The notes under the pieces were generated by a model that saw only the letters and a list, made by a program, of their open reading frames with translations, ran no database searches and was not told the DNA's origin. A stretch of 64,000 bases of DNA from Psychrobacter sp. Choline-02u-9 (GTDB taxonomy: Bacteria > Pseudomonadota > Gammaproteobacteria > Pseudomonadales > Moraxellaceae). Shown piece after piece: positions 16,894 through 25,906 of this stretch. Within the stretch, counting starts at the first letter, position 1. Each line of letters begins with the position of its first letter. The translations under genes were made by a program, and so were the position numbers. The stretch is taken from contig NZ_PJBF01000040.1 of NCBI RefSeq assembly GCF_002836505.1, forward strand, positions 186,001 through 250,000, written 5' to 3'.

Positions 16894-18036
16894 CTAATTC
16901 ACTTGCTGCCACCCTGATGTTGCACAATGTTCATCTTGATGTGCAAATAAAGGGTGAGCTTTGGCTTCATATAAACTCAGTACAGGGGTCACACAGACAT
17001 CCGTTGCTGCAAATACACGTTGCCAATGCTCAAGCGTTTGACTGGCGAACTTTTCCGCGATTGTGTTGGTCGCAGCTTCACTCTCAGGTTTATTGGGCAT
17101 GATACCAAGTTGCCAGTGTATTTCTTTAAGCGACGGTAGTTCCAATACCTCACATAGACCTTCCCAAAATTTCAGCTCCAATGCACCAACCGCCATATAG
17201 CGTAGGTCAGCGGTTTGGTACAGTCGGTAACATGGCAATGCGCCACCTAAAAAATCGTGCTGCGGCATAGGCGGCGTTGCTGAAGTATCACCTGACAAAC
17301 GATTGATTAACTTGCCGGTTACCTTTGGCATGATTATATGATTATAAAGGCTATGCGTCATACTAATAGCAATATGTCGTCCTTTGCCGGTACGCTGGGC
17401 GGCAAACACAGCAGCCAGTAGCGCAATCACTGCTGTATCACTACCACCTGCCAAGTCCGCAAACTGGATATTGGGCATGGCCTGCCCGCCCTCTGCTGTT
17501 TTTAGTTGATCAAGCACACCGCTCATAGCCATGAAATTGATATCGTGACCGGCCTTGTCAGACCAATGATGAGTTACTTGAGAGTTATCTTTTAAGTGCA
17601 CACCTTCTTTTCCGTGAGACTCTTCTTTTTTGTCGTTGCCTGCCACACCATAACCAGTAATCGACAACATGACTAGCTTTGGGTTGATAGTATGAAGCGT
17701 CTGAGCATCTAGTCCCATGTCCGCAAGGATACCTGGACGAAAGCTGTCTAGCATCACGTCAGCATTTTTAAGATGTGCTTTTATACTATCTATCGCTTTA
17801 GGATCATGAAAGTCATGCTGTTCGGTTGTCTTACCATGGTTTAAAGCCGCAAACAGTTCCCCAAACACGCGAGCAGGATCGCCTTGTTTAGGTTCTATTT
17901 TTAGGACGTCTGCCCCTAGATCTGCAAGCAGACGCGTGGCAAAGGGCCCTGGTAGGTTACGAGTCAAATCGACGACTCGTAACCCTTGTAGACAATCTGT
18001 CATTTGACCATGATTTGATACATGTACATCAGTCAT
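16894..18036 (-). CDS. CaiB/BaiF-family CoA-transferase (alpha-methylacyl-CoA racemase-like)
   Basis: A 380-residue class III CoA-transferase family protein. Visible family features: N-terminal LRVVDLTRNLPGPFATRLLADLGADVLKIE, the DVMLDSFRPG segment, and the FADLAGGSDTAVIALLAA region. Such proteins move CoA between acids or, as alpha-methylacyl-CoA racemases, invert the 2-methyl centre of branched acyl-CoA before beta-oxidation. Its start overlaps the end of the FadB/J-type gene by 8 bases (TGATGACTGA), so the two are translationally coupled. The operon context (acyl-CoA dehydrogenase, thiolase, multifunctional enzyme) favours a racemase or acyl-CoA activation role in branched-chain fatty-acid oxidation. 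Confidence 0.82.
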   Translation of the reverse strand: MTDVHVSNHGQMTDCLQGLRVVDLTRNLPGPFATRLLADLGADVLKIEPKQGDPARVFGELFAALNHGKTTEQHDFHDPKAIDSIKAHLKNADVMLDSFRPGILADMGLDAQTLHTINPKLVMLSITGYGVAGNDKKEESHGKEGVHLKDNSQVTHHWSDKAGHDINFMAMSGVLDQLKTAEGGQAMPNIQFADLAGGSDTAVIALLAAVFAAQRTGKGRHIAISMTHSLYNHIIMPKVTGKLINRLSGDTSATPPMPQHDFLGGALPCYRLYQTADLRYMAVGALELKFWEGLCEVLELPSLKEIHWQLGIMPNKPESEAATNTIAEKFASQTLEHWQRVFAATDVCVTPVLSLYEAKAHPLFAHQDEHCATSGWQQVN

Positions 18037-20230
18037 CAGAGAACGCCTCGCCTTTGGCTGCCATATCTAACAATATCTGGGCAGGCTCGAACCGTTCACC
18101 ATATTTTGCCGCCAGCTCGCGACTACGCTTGACGAACTCATCGACGCCCATCGCATTGATAAACTGTAGCGTGCCGCCGTGCTGCGGGGCAAATCCCCAG
18201 CCAAAGATAGACCCTATATTGGTATCGGCGACCGAGCGCACGACGTTTTCTTCATAGCATCTCGCAGATTCATTGGCTTGAATAAACATTAAGCGATCAA
18301 CTAGGTCCTGCTGTGAGGGTTGCTCTGACTGTGGTGGATACAAGTTGATAAGCTCAGGCCATAAATGCTTATTACCGTCTCCCGGATAATCATAGAACCC
18401 TTTGCCATTTTTCTTGCCTTCGCGCCCATGCTCATTGACCAGCGTCTTTAGTATCTCGTAAGAAGGGCGCACAGCAATAGACTTGCCTTCGGCTGCCATA
18501 TCCACCTGCTGCTGCTCGCTGACATGTAACGCTAGACTCAGTGACACTTCATCTTGCAATGCCAGGGGCGGCATAGGCATGCCCGTTTTTAATCCAGCAA
18601 CTTCGATACTACGCGGATGGACACCTTCGCCCAGCATCGCGATGCCCTCTGATACATAGGTGCCAAATACTCTGGAAGTATAAAATCCATGGCTGTCATT
18701 GACGACGATAGGCGTTTTGCCGATTTGCAAAACATAATCAAATGCTTTGGCGAGCGTCACATCGTCGGTTTGCGCGCCTACGATGATTTCGACCAGTGGC
18801 ATCTTGTCTACTGGTGAGAAAAAGTGCAGACCAATAAATTGATTTGGACGAGTGCTGGCTTTTGCCAGTCCTGTAATAGGTAACGTTGAGGTATTAGACG
18901 CATAAATAGCTGTGCTTGGAATCACTGCCTCACTCTGCTGGGTACACTTGGCTTTGATTTCTCGGTTTTCAAATACTGCTTCGATGATGAGATCACAATC
19001 AGCCAAATCATCGTAAGAGACGGTTGGCGTGATACGTGTTAAGAGGGTTTGCTTTTTCTCTTCGGTAGCGCGCTTTCGGCTGATGGCTTTATCCAAAATG
19101 TTAGCAGAATACGCTTTGCCTTTTTCAGCATTCGCAATATCTGTATCCAATAGCACGACATCTATACCTGCTTTAGCAGTGACATAAGCGATGCCTGCGC
19201 CCATCATACCAGCCCCTAAGATACCGACTTTTTTGGTCGGTGTCCGCTCAAACCCTTGAGGGCGAGACTGACCTTTCTTGATATTATTCAGCTGCGTCCA
19301 TAGGGTGTTGATCATGTTTTTTGATTCAGTCGACAGCACACAAGCGGCAAAATAACGCGACTCAATTTCAAGTCCCGTATCGATATCTACCAAACAGCCC
19401 TCAAACACACAAGACATAATATGAGTAATCGCTGGATAGTTGCCGTGAGATTTTTGATTGGCCATAGCTGGGGCGATGGAGAATATAGGCACCACTTTGG
19501 GGTGTTTGCTATCACCACCAGGGATTTTAAAGCCTTTCTTATCCCATGGCTGCTGCACGCTTAGATTATTTTGAATCCAGTCCTTAGCCTGCACCAGCAT
19601 ATCTGCATGATCGATAGCTGTCGCATCAATCAGACCGATGTCTTTCGCCGCAGCGACGCGCAACTCTTTGCCTTGCGTCATCAGCTCCAGTGCCACTTGA
19701 ATACCGACCAATCGCGGCAAGCGCTGCGTACCGCCGCCGCCCGGCAGCAAGCCCAATTTCACCTCAGGTAGACCAAGCTTAGTCTTCGGCGTATCAATGG
19801 CAATGCGATAATGACAGGCAAGCGCCAACTCTAAACCACCGCCCAGCGCCGTTCCGGTCATCGCAGCGACCACAGGCTTGCCTGAGGTTTCAAGCTGACG
19901 CAAACTCCCTTTGAGCGCTTCAGTTAATATAAATGCTTGCTCGGCTGTCTCGATCTTACCCAATTGGTCGATATCTGCGCCAACTACAAAGGTGTCTTTG
20001 GCAGAAGTGAGAATCAAGCCTTTGGCTGAGTCATCATTGATAACGCTATCGACCATTGTGGCGAACGACTCCGTAAAACCGTCACCGATGACATTCATTT
20101 TGCGTTTGCTTTGGTCAATCGTAACGGTGACGATGCCATCGTCATCACGCTGGGCGGAGAAGTTTTCTAATGCGTTAATGACTGTCACGCTATCTGTTGT
20201 CTGGTTAGCTGTCTGGTTGTTTGTCATCAT
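18029..20230 (-). CDS. Bifunctional enoyl-CoA hydratase/3-hydroxyacyl-CoA dehydrogenase (FadJ/FadB type)
   Basis: A 733-residue fusion. Residues about 15-200 form a crotonase domain with the oxyanion-hole segment GTALGGGLELALA and the catalytic-glutamate stretch GLPEVKLGLLPGGGGTQRL. Residues about 325-510 form the NAD-binding dehydrogenase domain (GILGAGMMGAGIAY) with the FSPVDKMPLVEII motif, followed by two C-terminal dehydrogenase helical domains. It carries out the second and third steps of beta-oxidation. AAGGG precedes the ATG-ATG start. The next gene upstream is a thiolase, so the trifunctional set is complete within the operon. Size and layout fit FadJ or FadB; I do not choose between them. 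Confidence 0.9.
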   Translation of the reverse strand: MMTNNQTANQTTDSVTVINALENFSAQRDDDGIVTVTIDQSKRKMNVIGDGFTESFATMVDSVINDDSAKGLILTSAKDTFVVGADIDQLGKIETAEQAFILTEALKGSLRQLETSGKPVVAAMTGTALGGGLELALACHYRIAIDTPKTKLGLPEVKLGLLPGGGGTQRLPRLVGIQVALELMTQGKELRVAAAKDIGLIDATAIDHADMLVQAKDWIQNNLSVQQPWDKKGFKIPGGDSKHPKVVPIFSIAPAMANQKSHGNYPAITHIMSCVFEGCLVDIDTGLEIESRYFAACVLSTESKNMINTLWTQLNNIKKGQSRPQGFERTPTKKVGILGAGMMGAGIAYVTAKAGIDVVLLDTDIANAEKGKAYSANILDKAISRKRATEEKKQTLLTRITPTVSYDDLADCDLIIEAVFENREIKAKCTQQSEAVIPSTAIYASNTSTLPITGLAKASTRPNQFIGLHFFSPVDKMPLVEIIVGAQTDDVTLAKAFDYVLQIGKTPIVVNDSHGFYTSRVFGTYVSEGIAMLGEGVHPRSIEVAGLKTGMPMPPLALQDEVSLSLALHVSEQQQVDMAAEGKSIAVRPSYEILKTLVNEHGREGKKNGKGFYDYPGDGNKHLWPELINLYPPQSEQPSQQDLVDRLMFIQANESARCYEENVVRSVADTNIGSIFGWGFAPQHGGTLQFINAMGVDEFVKRSRELAAKYGERFEPAQILLDMAAKGEAFSDD

Positions 20231-20301
20231 TTTTATCCCTTAAATGATTCTTTATCTATTATTTTTTGCCTACTTGTTTTTCATTTTATTTGAGAAAGAA
20301 G

Positions 20302-21510
20302 TTAGACACGCTCGATGATGGTCGCAATGCCCATACCACCGCCCACACATAGCGTGATCATAGCGGTCTTGAGGTCACGGCGCTCTAACTCATCGAGAAC
20401 GGTCGTCATTAGCATCGCACCCGTTGCCCCAAGCGGATGCCCCATAGCGATTGCACCGCCATTAACATTGACAATATCAAGCGAGATTCCAAAATCATCA
20501 GCAGTATTCATCGGGACAGCAGCGAATGCCTCGTTGATTTCCCACAGGTCTATATCAGAGGCTTGCATGCCCGCTTTATCGAGGGCTTTTTGGCAAGCTG
20601 GCGTTGGACCTGTCAGCATGATGGCAGGTTCTGAGCCAATAACTGATGCCATCGTGATTTTGGCGCGTGGTTTTAGACCTGCTTTTTGACCAGCAGCAGC
20701 ACTACCGACCAAACAAATGGCTGCCCCATCAACGATGCCTGAAGAGTTGCCCGCATGATGCACATGGTTGACGGTTTCAATCGTGGTATATCGGTCCAAT
20801 ATCACGCTATCAAAACCCATCTTGCCTGGCATAACAAAGGAAGGTTTAAGACCCGCTAAAGTCTCGACGTTGGTATTAGGGCGGATGGTTTCATCTTTAT
20901 CCAGTAGCATCATACCGTTGAGATCGGTGACAGGGACGACAGATTTGTCGTAATAACCCTTCTCCCAAGCCTGTGCAGCGCGGCGATGCGACTCGGTGGC
21001 AAAAGCATCAACATCATTACGACTAAAGCCTTTGAGCGTTGCGATGGTGTCTGCACCCACGCCTTGCGGTACGAAATGCGTTGCTTCATTGACGCGTGGA
21101 TCCATGTACCAAGCGCCGCCATCAGAGCCCATTGGCACGCGGCTCATGGACTCAACGCCGCCCGCCACCACCATATCTTCCATACCTGACATGACTTTGG
21201 CAGCCGCCAGATTGATAGATTCCAGACCAGAAGCACAAAAGCGAGACAAGGTTACTCCAGCCACACTTTGTGCCCAGCCAGCATCAATCACGGCGATACG
21301 CGCAATATCAGAGCCCTGCTCGCCGACTGGCGTCACACAGCCAAGCACCACATCATCAACCAAGCTGGTATCTAAGTTGTGGCGCTGCTCCATCTCTTTT
21401 AATAAGGTACGTGTCAGCCAAATCGGTGATGCCTGATAAAGAGAGCCATCCTTTTTTCCTTTACCACGTGGCGTACGCATAGCATCATAAATATATGCAT
21501 TCTCAGTCAT
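20302..21510 (-). CDS. Acetyl-CoA C-acyltransferase (thiolase)
   Basis: A 402-residue thiolase. The acyl-accepting cysteine lies in RFCASGLES, with the NEAFA, GGAIAMGHPLGATGA and C-terminal CVGGGMG motifs carrying the active-site His and Cys. The start was set at ATG 21510, which has AAGGA six bases upstream; the longer frame to 21537 would need TTG with no ribosome site. It cleaves 3-ketoacyl-CoA and is cotranscribed with the FadB/J-type partner 71 bases downstream. Chain-length preference cannot be told, but partnership suggests a FadA/FadI role rather than acetoacetyl-CoA synthesis. Confidence 0.9.
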   Translation of the reverse strand: MTENAYIYDAMRTPRGKGKKDGSLYQASPIWLTRTLLKEMEQRHNLDTSLVDDVVLGCVTPVGEQGSDIARIAVIDAGWAQSVAGVTLSRFCASGLESINLAAAKVMSGMEDMVVAGGVESMSRVPMGSDGGAWYMDPRVNEATHFVPQGVGADTIATLKGFSRNDVDAFATESHRRAAQAWEKGYYDKSVVPVTDLNGMMLLDKDETIRPNTNVETLAGLKPSFVMPGKMGFDSVILDRYTTIETVNHVHHAGNSSGIVDGAAICLVGSAAAGQKAGLKPRAKITMASVIGSEPAIMLTGPTPACQKALDKAGMQASDIDLWEINEAFAAVPMNTADDFGISLDIVNVNGGAIAMGHPLGATGAMLMTTVLDELERRDLKTAMITLCVGGGMGIATIIERV

Positions 21511-21566
21511 AAAAAATCCTTTTTTATTTTTAAACAAACCATCATTTCAATCAATAAGCGACACGT

Positions 21567-22718
21567 CTACATGAAGCGCGAAGCCAGCTCTTTCATAATC
21601 TCATTGGTACCGCCATAGATTTTTTGTACGCGGGCATCAGCGTATAGACGTGCGATAGGATATTCTGTCATATAGCCATAGCCACCAAACAGCTGTACAC
21701 ATTCATCCAGCACTTCACATTGTTTTTCGGTAACCCAGTATTTGATCAATGACGCATGCGGTACAGACAGTTTGCCATCTAACATGGCATCTACTGCCGC
21801 GTCACACATGCTACTAGCAGCAAGATAATCGGCATAGCACTCTGCCATCTTAAAGCGGGTATTTTGGAACTTCCAGATGGGCTTGCCAAAAGCTTCGCGA
21901 CCTTTTACATAATCTAGGGTCAAGTTGATCGCTAGCTTCATCGACCCAATACCTGATAACGCAATGATCAGACGCTCACGTGGCAACTCCTGCATCATTT
22001 GTATGAAACCCATACCTTCTACCGTACCTAAGAGGTTGGTTTGCGGCACACGTACATTACTAAAGAACAGCTCTGAGGTATCTTGCGACGTCAGACCAAT
22101 CTTATCAAGATTGCGTCCACGCTCAAACCCTTCTACTTTATCGGTTTCTACGATAATAAGTGAGACACCTTGTGCGCCTTTTTCACGGTCTGTTTTGCAA
22201 GCTAATAAAATCAGATTGGCATGCTGACCGTTGGTAATAAAGGTCTTTGAACCATTAATGATGTAGTCATCACCGTCTTTTATCGCATAGGTTTTGATGT
22301 TTTGTAAATCAGACCCTGTACCAGGTTCGGTCATAGCGATAGCGCCAATGTATTCGCCTGTTGCCATCTTGGGTAGCCATTTTTGTTTTTGTTCCTCAGT
22401 ACCGTGGTCTAAAATATAGGGCGCGACGATACCTGAGTGCACCATGCCGCCAAATCCTGACTGATTGGCCTCAGTCTGTGCGTAGATAAGCGCCGCCTCA
22501 TGACCAAAATCACCACCGCCGCCGCCATACTCGCTTGGTATCGCCGCACACAGAAACCCCATTTCGCCCGCCTCTTCCCACGCATCGCGATCGATCATGC
22601 CATTTTTGCGCCACTGCTCGTCTTTGGAATCCCAAGATTGGAACATTTTTAGGGCACTGTCGTGCACCATCTGATGCTCTTCGGTCATCCAGTTCGGAGT
22701 GAATTTTTCGATACTCAT
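21567..22718 (-). CDS. Acyl-CoA dehydrogenase
   Basis: A 383-residue FAD-dependent acyl-CoA dehydrogenase: N-terminal helical domain, AMTEPGTGSDLQNIKTYA (FAD/substrate strand), the beta domain, and C-terminal QLFGGYGYMTEYPIARLYADARV followed by IYGGTNEI. The start at ATG 22718 has AAGGA eight bases upstream; the longer frame begins with TTG. It performs the first step of beta-oxidation, and is the first gene of the leftward operon with thiolase, FadB/J type and CaiB-type genes. A divergent TetR gene and two operators lie upstream. Substrate class (short, medium or branched) is undetermined. Confidence 0.9.
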   Translation of the reverse strand: MSIEKFTPNWMTEEHQMVHDSALKMFQSWDSKDEQWRKNGMIDRDAWEEAGEMGFLCAAIPSEYGGGGGDFGHEAALIYAQTEANQSGFGGMVHSGIVAPYILDHGTEEQKQKWLPKMATGEYIGAIAMTEPGTGSDLQNIKTYAIKDGDDYIINGSKTFITNGQHANLILLACKTDREKGAQGVSLIIVETDKVEGFERGRNLDKIGLTSQDTSELFFSNVRVPQTNLLGTVEGMGFIQMMQELPRERLIIALSGIGSMKLAINLTLDYVKGREAFGKPIWKFQNTRFKMAECYADYLAASSMCDAAVDAMLDGKLSVPHASLIKYWVTEKQCEVLDECVQLFGGYGYMTEYPIARLYADARVQKIYGGTNEIMKELASRFM

Positions 22719-22780
22719 AATGTCTATCCTTGACAAGGTTGAATGAATAATAGCTATACCTAAGCCATCTTGTAAATTAT

Positions 22781-22796
22781 GGTAATTTATATTACC
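22781..22796. promoter_or_regulatory. TetR-type operator, site 1
   Basis: GGTAAT-TTAT-ATTACC, a perfect 6+4+6 dyad, 63 bases upstream of the acyl-CoA dehydrogenase start. A near-identical copy lies at 22890-22905. The position between divergent operon and TetR gene indicates the regulator's binding site. Confidence 0.75.
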
Positions 22797-22889
22797 GTTA
22801 TATATATCCTATAAATTCTTTGTATTTATTAATATATGAGTCTTATACTAGGCTACGAAAAACCACTTCGCAATCAATTAAATAAAAAT

Positions 22890-22905
22890 GGTAATTTATA
22901 TTACT
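22890..22905. promoter_or_regulatory. TetR-type operator, site 2
   Basis: GGTAATTTATATTACT, 15 of 16 bases identical to the site at 22781-22796 and in the same orientation, 87 bases before the TetR start codon. It is well placed for autoregulation while site 1 serves the catabolic operon. Confidence 0.75.
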
Positions 22906-22991
22906 TATTAATTTAATCACGTTAAATTATCGAGTAAATCATTTAACTGGTAGGACATATCAAATAACCAATACTTTAAGAAGCAATAAAT

Positions 22992-23630
22992 ATGAAAACC
23001 TTTAGTCAGTCAGATAGCCTCATGCAAACTCGATCTCTAGCACCCCTATCCGATATGCGGCCCGCAACTTTGGATAAAATTGAACAGGCCGTTCGCAAAG
23101 TCTTTGCAGGATTTGACGCTAATGAGGTGACGATGGCGCAGATTGCAAAGTCTGCAAACGTCTCTTTGCAAACACTCTACAAGTATTTTGGAGACAAGCA
23201 GACGCTGTTTTATACCATTATGGATATTGTGCTCGGCAGATTAGCGGCTCGGATTATGGATCATCTGCAAGGGATTGATAGCGTACAAGATCGTCTACGC
23301 AAGACGTTGTGGGTCTGCTTTGATTTTGTCGATGCGCATCCAGATGCAGTGATGGTGCTGTCTTCGGTCTCGGCATCACGGATACGTAATATCGCAATCT
23401 ATGAAAACAAAGAGTTAATTGGTGCGTTTTTGGCGGTATTAGAAGATGGGCAAAATCGTGGGGTGCTAAATGACACTGTCCCACTGCACATACTCTTCGA
23501 TGTGTTTATGGGGTTCATCAGTCGACTTGGTTTAATGCATACCATTCGCCAAACAGAAACACCGTTAAATGCAGAGTTTGATGCGCTGTTTGTGATTTTA
23601 TGGCGCGCCATCTCTAAACCAGAAGCCTAA
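22992..23630 (+). CDS. TetR-family transcriptional regulator of the beta-oxidation operon
   Basis: A 212-residue TetR protein. The HTH is at about residues 45-70 (MAQIAKSANVSLQTLYKYFG), followed by an all-helical ligand-binding domain. It is divergent from the acyl-CoA dehydrogenase operon, with two 16-bp GGTAAT/ATTACC operators between. By analogy with FadR/PsrA-type TetR repressors of fatty-acid degradation it probably responds to an acyl-CoA. That ligand is inferred, not visible. The gene is followed by a shared terminator at 23710-23729. Confidence 0.88.
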   Translation: MKTFSQSDSLMQTRSLAPLSDMRPATLDKIEQAVRKVFAGFDANEVTMAQIAKSANVSLQTLYKYFGDKQTLFYTIMDIVLGRLAARIMDHLQGIDSVQDRLRKTLWVCFDFVDAHPDAVMVLSSVSASRIRNIAIYENKELIGAFLAVLEDGQNRGVLNDTVPLHILFDVFMGFISRLGLMHTIRQTETPLNAEFDALFVILWRAISKPEA

Positions 23631-23704
23631 AGCTTAAAATGAACTTTATAAAACTGATATTTAGCAGTGTTTGACTCTTACAAGAAAACATAATGTAAAA
23701 AACC

Positions 23705-23736
23705 AAAAAGCCCCACGATAAAGTGAGGCTTTTTTA
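23705..23736. terminator. Bidirectional terminator between TetR gene and unknown gene
   Basis: GCCCCAC (23710-23716) pairs with GTGAGGC (23723-23729) with one mismatch and a six-base loop, with AAAAA on the left and TTTTTT on the right. It serves the rightward TetR gene and the leftward gene at 23810-24445. Confidence 0.8.
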
Positions 23737-23809
23737 TATTTTTTTCGGTCAATGTGATTATTCAATCAATGTAATTAACAGCTCGTGCTGCTTATACGCT
23801 CAAAACTTT

Positions 23810-24445
23810 TTAAATACTGCTAGATTTTGGTAATCCATACTCTGAATGGTCGATCACATGGTTATTTTGTTCAATAGTCAGTCGATAGCCTGTGATGATA
23901 CCGTCGTATGGCAAACTGCCCTCATACTGCTGATAATGCTCGCAGATAATGTCTTGAATCGCTGATTTACGGGCAGCATCGTCTAATTTGGCAAAACCGC
24001 TAGGTAAATGCACTTGGGCAAAACGTGAAGCCGCGCCACGAGACATCCAATTATCAGCACTCGTAAATGTGAAATCTACTTCCGCTCGTAAGCTATATCT
24101 GGGTAGCGTATTAGAGTAATTTGCCAAGTCATATTTAATTTGAGCAATATCTTCTGCGAATGGCTGATACGGTATCTCAAGTACGGCAAACAGTTTTGCC
24201 AAAAACTCATCAGCGGTAAAGTGCTTGTCCATATAGCTACCATCAAGCCCAAGGAATTTGCTCGACAGTACATGGCGCAAGCGGTCATAGGCAGGTATGG
24301 TATGTTTAAGAGGATAGCCCATTTGCTTGACGATATCTTGCGGACGCAGCTCAAGCGACTCTATTTGGTTGATAATATATTGCGCTAGAGAATGGCGTGG
24401 GTGATAACGACGGGTATATTTAGATGGATTAGCAATGTGGCTCAT
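23810..24445 (-). CDS. Unknown protein, possible HTH-like N-terminus
   Basis: A 211-residue protein that I do not recognise. The start was set to ATG 24445; the longer frame to 24502 begins with TTG. The segment LAQYIINQIESLELRPQDIVKQMGY near the N-terminus looks like a helical pair of the XRE type, but no confident DNA-binding motif can be claimed. No signal peptide or membrane segment is seen. It is convergent with the TetR gene and has its own upstream region; functional context is lacking. Confidence 0.6.
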   Translation of the reverse strand: MSHIANPSKYTRRYHPRHSLAQYIINQIESLELRPQDIVKQMGYPLKHTIPAYDRLRHVLSSKFLGLDGSYMDKHFTADEFLAKLFAVLEIPYQPFAEDIAQIKYDLANYSNTLPRYSLRAEVDFTFTSADNWMSRGAASRFAQVHLPSGFAKLDDAARKSAIQDIICEHYQQYEGSLPYDGIITGYRLTIEQNNHVIDHSEYGLPKSSSI

Positions 24446-24841
24446 GATATTGAACACCTTAGACTCCTGTAACTCCGACGAAAAAGTATGAGATACGCCC
24501 AAATAGGCAAAAAATCAGGCACAAATGAGGTTGTCGGAGTACAGGCTCATGCGCTTTACCAGAGTTGTTTTATATCGTGCTGGAAGTTGCAAGGTTTGTC
24601 ACGCCGCCATTAAACTTTTGTCATGGTCGGAGATAACAAAACTGTTAAACCCACGATAGATCGTTCAACGATAATAGCACATCAGATGACAAAAAATAAA
24701 TACCGATATTTGTGACCGTTTGTGAATAATTCTTTTTCACTTTAATCATTCAATCTTAGACCTTTCGATGCATCATTTATTCATGTATTAAATAAAGGCT
24801 CAACATCGAAATGTTAGTGTTGAATTGTTAAAGATTAACGT
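24446..24841. other. Intergenic region with no recognised gene
   Basis: 396 bases, A/T-rich, between a leftward unknown gene and the end of the acryloyl-CoA reductase gene. It should carry the promoter of the gene at 23810-24445. I see no RNA gene, strong hairpin with T run or repeat here. Confidence 0.5.
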
Positions 24842-25825
24842 TTAACGATTGACGTCAACAACTATTCGACCACGAACCTTACCATCCAATAACTCGTTGG
24901 CTGTCGGAATGACTTCGCTTAGACCAATCTCTCTGGTGATTGCATCTAATTGCGTCATATCCAAGCTTGTGCTCAAACGCTGCCATGCTTCTACACGCTC
25001 ATCATAAGGTCGTGTCACGCTATTGATACCAAGTAAACTGACACCGCGCAAAATAAATGGCGCAACAGTAGCAGGGAAATCCATGCCTTGAGCCAGTCCA
25101 CAAGTAGCGACTAAACCATCTTCACACGTACTGGCACAGACATTGGCCAGCGTATGACTACCAACAGAATCAATTGCGGCAGCCCATTTTTCCTTACCAA
25201 GTGCGCGTCCTGGGCTACTTAATTCAGCACGGTCAATGATCGTCGTTGCACCAAGGCTTTTTAAGTATTCTGCTTCCTCTAAGCGACCCGTAGAGGCCGT
25301 GACAGAGTAGCCTTGGTTTGCCAAAAGTGCGATGGCAAAGCTACCAACGCCGCCATTAGCACCCGTCACCAATACTTCACCACGCTCTGGTGTGAGTCCA
25401 TGACGCTCTAACGCAATTATACAAAGCATTGCGGTATATCCTGCTGTACCTATCGCCATCGCCTGACGTTCAGTCATCGATTCAGGGAGCAGGATCAGCC
25501 AGTCACCGTTTAATCGCGCTTTTTGTGACAGACCGCCCCAATACTTCTCACCCACACTCCAACCATTTAACAACACCTTGTCGCCAGCTTTGTAGCGAGG
25601 ATGATTACTTGTTTCTACAGTTCCTGCTAAATCAATACCTGGAACCATAGGAAATGTACGTACCACAGGGCTACGACCCGTGATGGCCAATCCATCTTTG
25701 TAGTTGAGCGTGCTATATGCCACACGAACCGTTACATCACCCTCAGGCAATTGCGTGTCCTGTATCTCAGTCAGATTGGACTGATAAACATCGTCATTTT
25801 TTTCAATTAATATTGCTTTAAACAT
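24842..25825 (-). CDS. acuI: Acryloyl-CoA reductase / YhdH-AcuI-family quinone oxidoreductase
   Basis: A 327-residue zinc-independent MDR-family enzyme. Family marks: the YSTLNYKDGLAITG segment, PMVPGIDLAGTV, and the nucleotide-binding VTGANGGVGSFAI. The best match by eye is the YhdH/AcuI subgroup, NADPH-dependent acryloyl-CoA reductases that detoxify acryloyl-CoA to propionyl-CoA; some are annotated simply as quinone oxidoreductases. It follows a TetR gene on the same strand, and two operators lie between them, so it is the likely regulated target. DMSP-derived acrylate is one possible source, but no ddd or dmd lyase genes are adjacent. Confidence 0.87.
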   Translation of the reverse strand: MFKAILIEKNDDVYQSNLTEIQDTQLPEGDVTVRVAYSTLNYKDGLAITGRSPVVRTFPMVPGIDLAGTVETSNHPRYKAGDKVLLNGWSVGEKYWGGLSQKARLNGDWLILLPESMTERQAMAIGTAGYTAMLCIIALERHGLTPERGEVLVTGANGGVGSFAIALLANQGYSVTASTGRLEEAEYLKSLGATTIIDRAELSSPGRALGKEKWAAAIDSVGSHTLANVCASTCEDGLVATCGLAQGMDFPATVAPFILRGVSLLGINSVTRPYDERVEAWQRLSTSLDMTQLDAITREIGLSEVIPTANELLDGKVRGRIVVDVNR

Positions 25826-25838
25826 AGTAGCTCCTATT

Positions 25839-25853
25839 TAGACCAATCGTCTA
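25839..25853. promoter_or_regulatory. TetR operator proximal to acuI
   Basis: TAGAC-CAATC-GTCTA dyad, 14 bases before the acuI start codon. The same core GACCAATCGTC recurs at 25874-25890 and, with one change, at 26553-26563. Binding here would block the promoter or early transcription. Confidence 0.75.
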
Positions 25854-25871
25854 TAAATAAGTAAAATATAA

Positions 25872-25890
25872 TTTAGACCAATCGTCTAAA
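25872..25890. promoter_or_regulatory. TetR operator distal to acuI (strongest copy)
   Basis: TTTAGAC-CAATC-GTCTAAA is a perfect 7+5+7 dyad, 33 bases from the proximal site (about three helical turns), which would place two repressor dimers on the same face of the DNA. Confidence 0.8.
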
Positions 25891-25906
25891 AATATAAATA
25901 AAAAAA

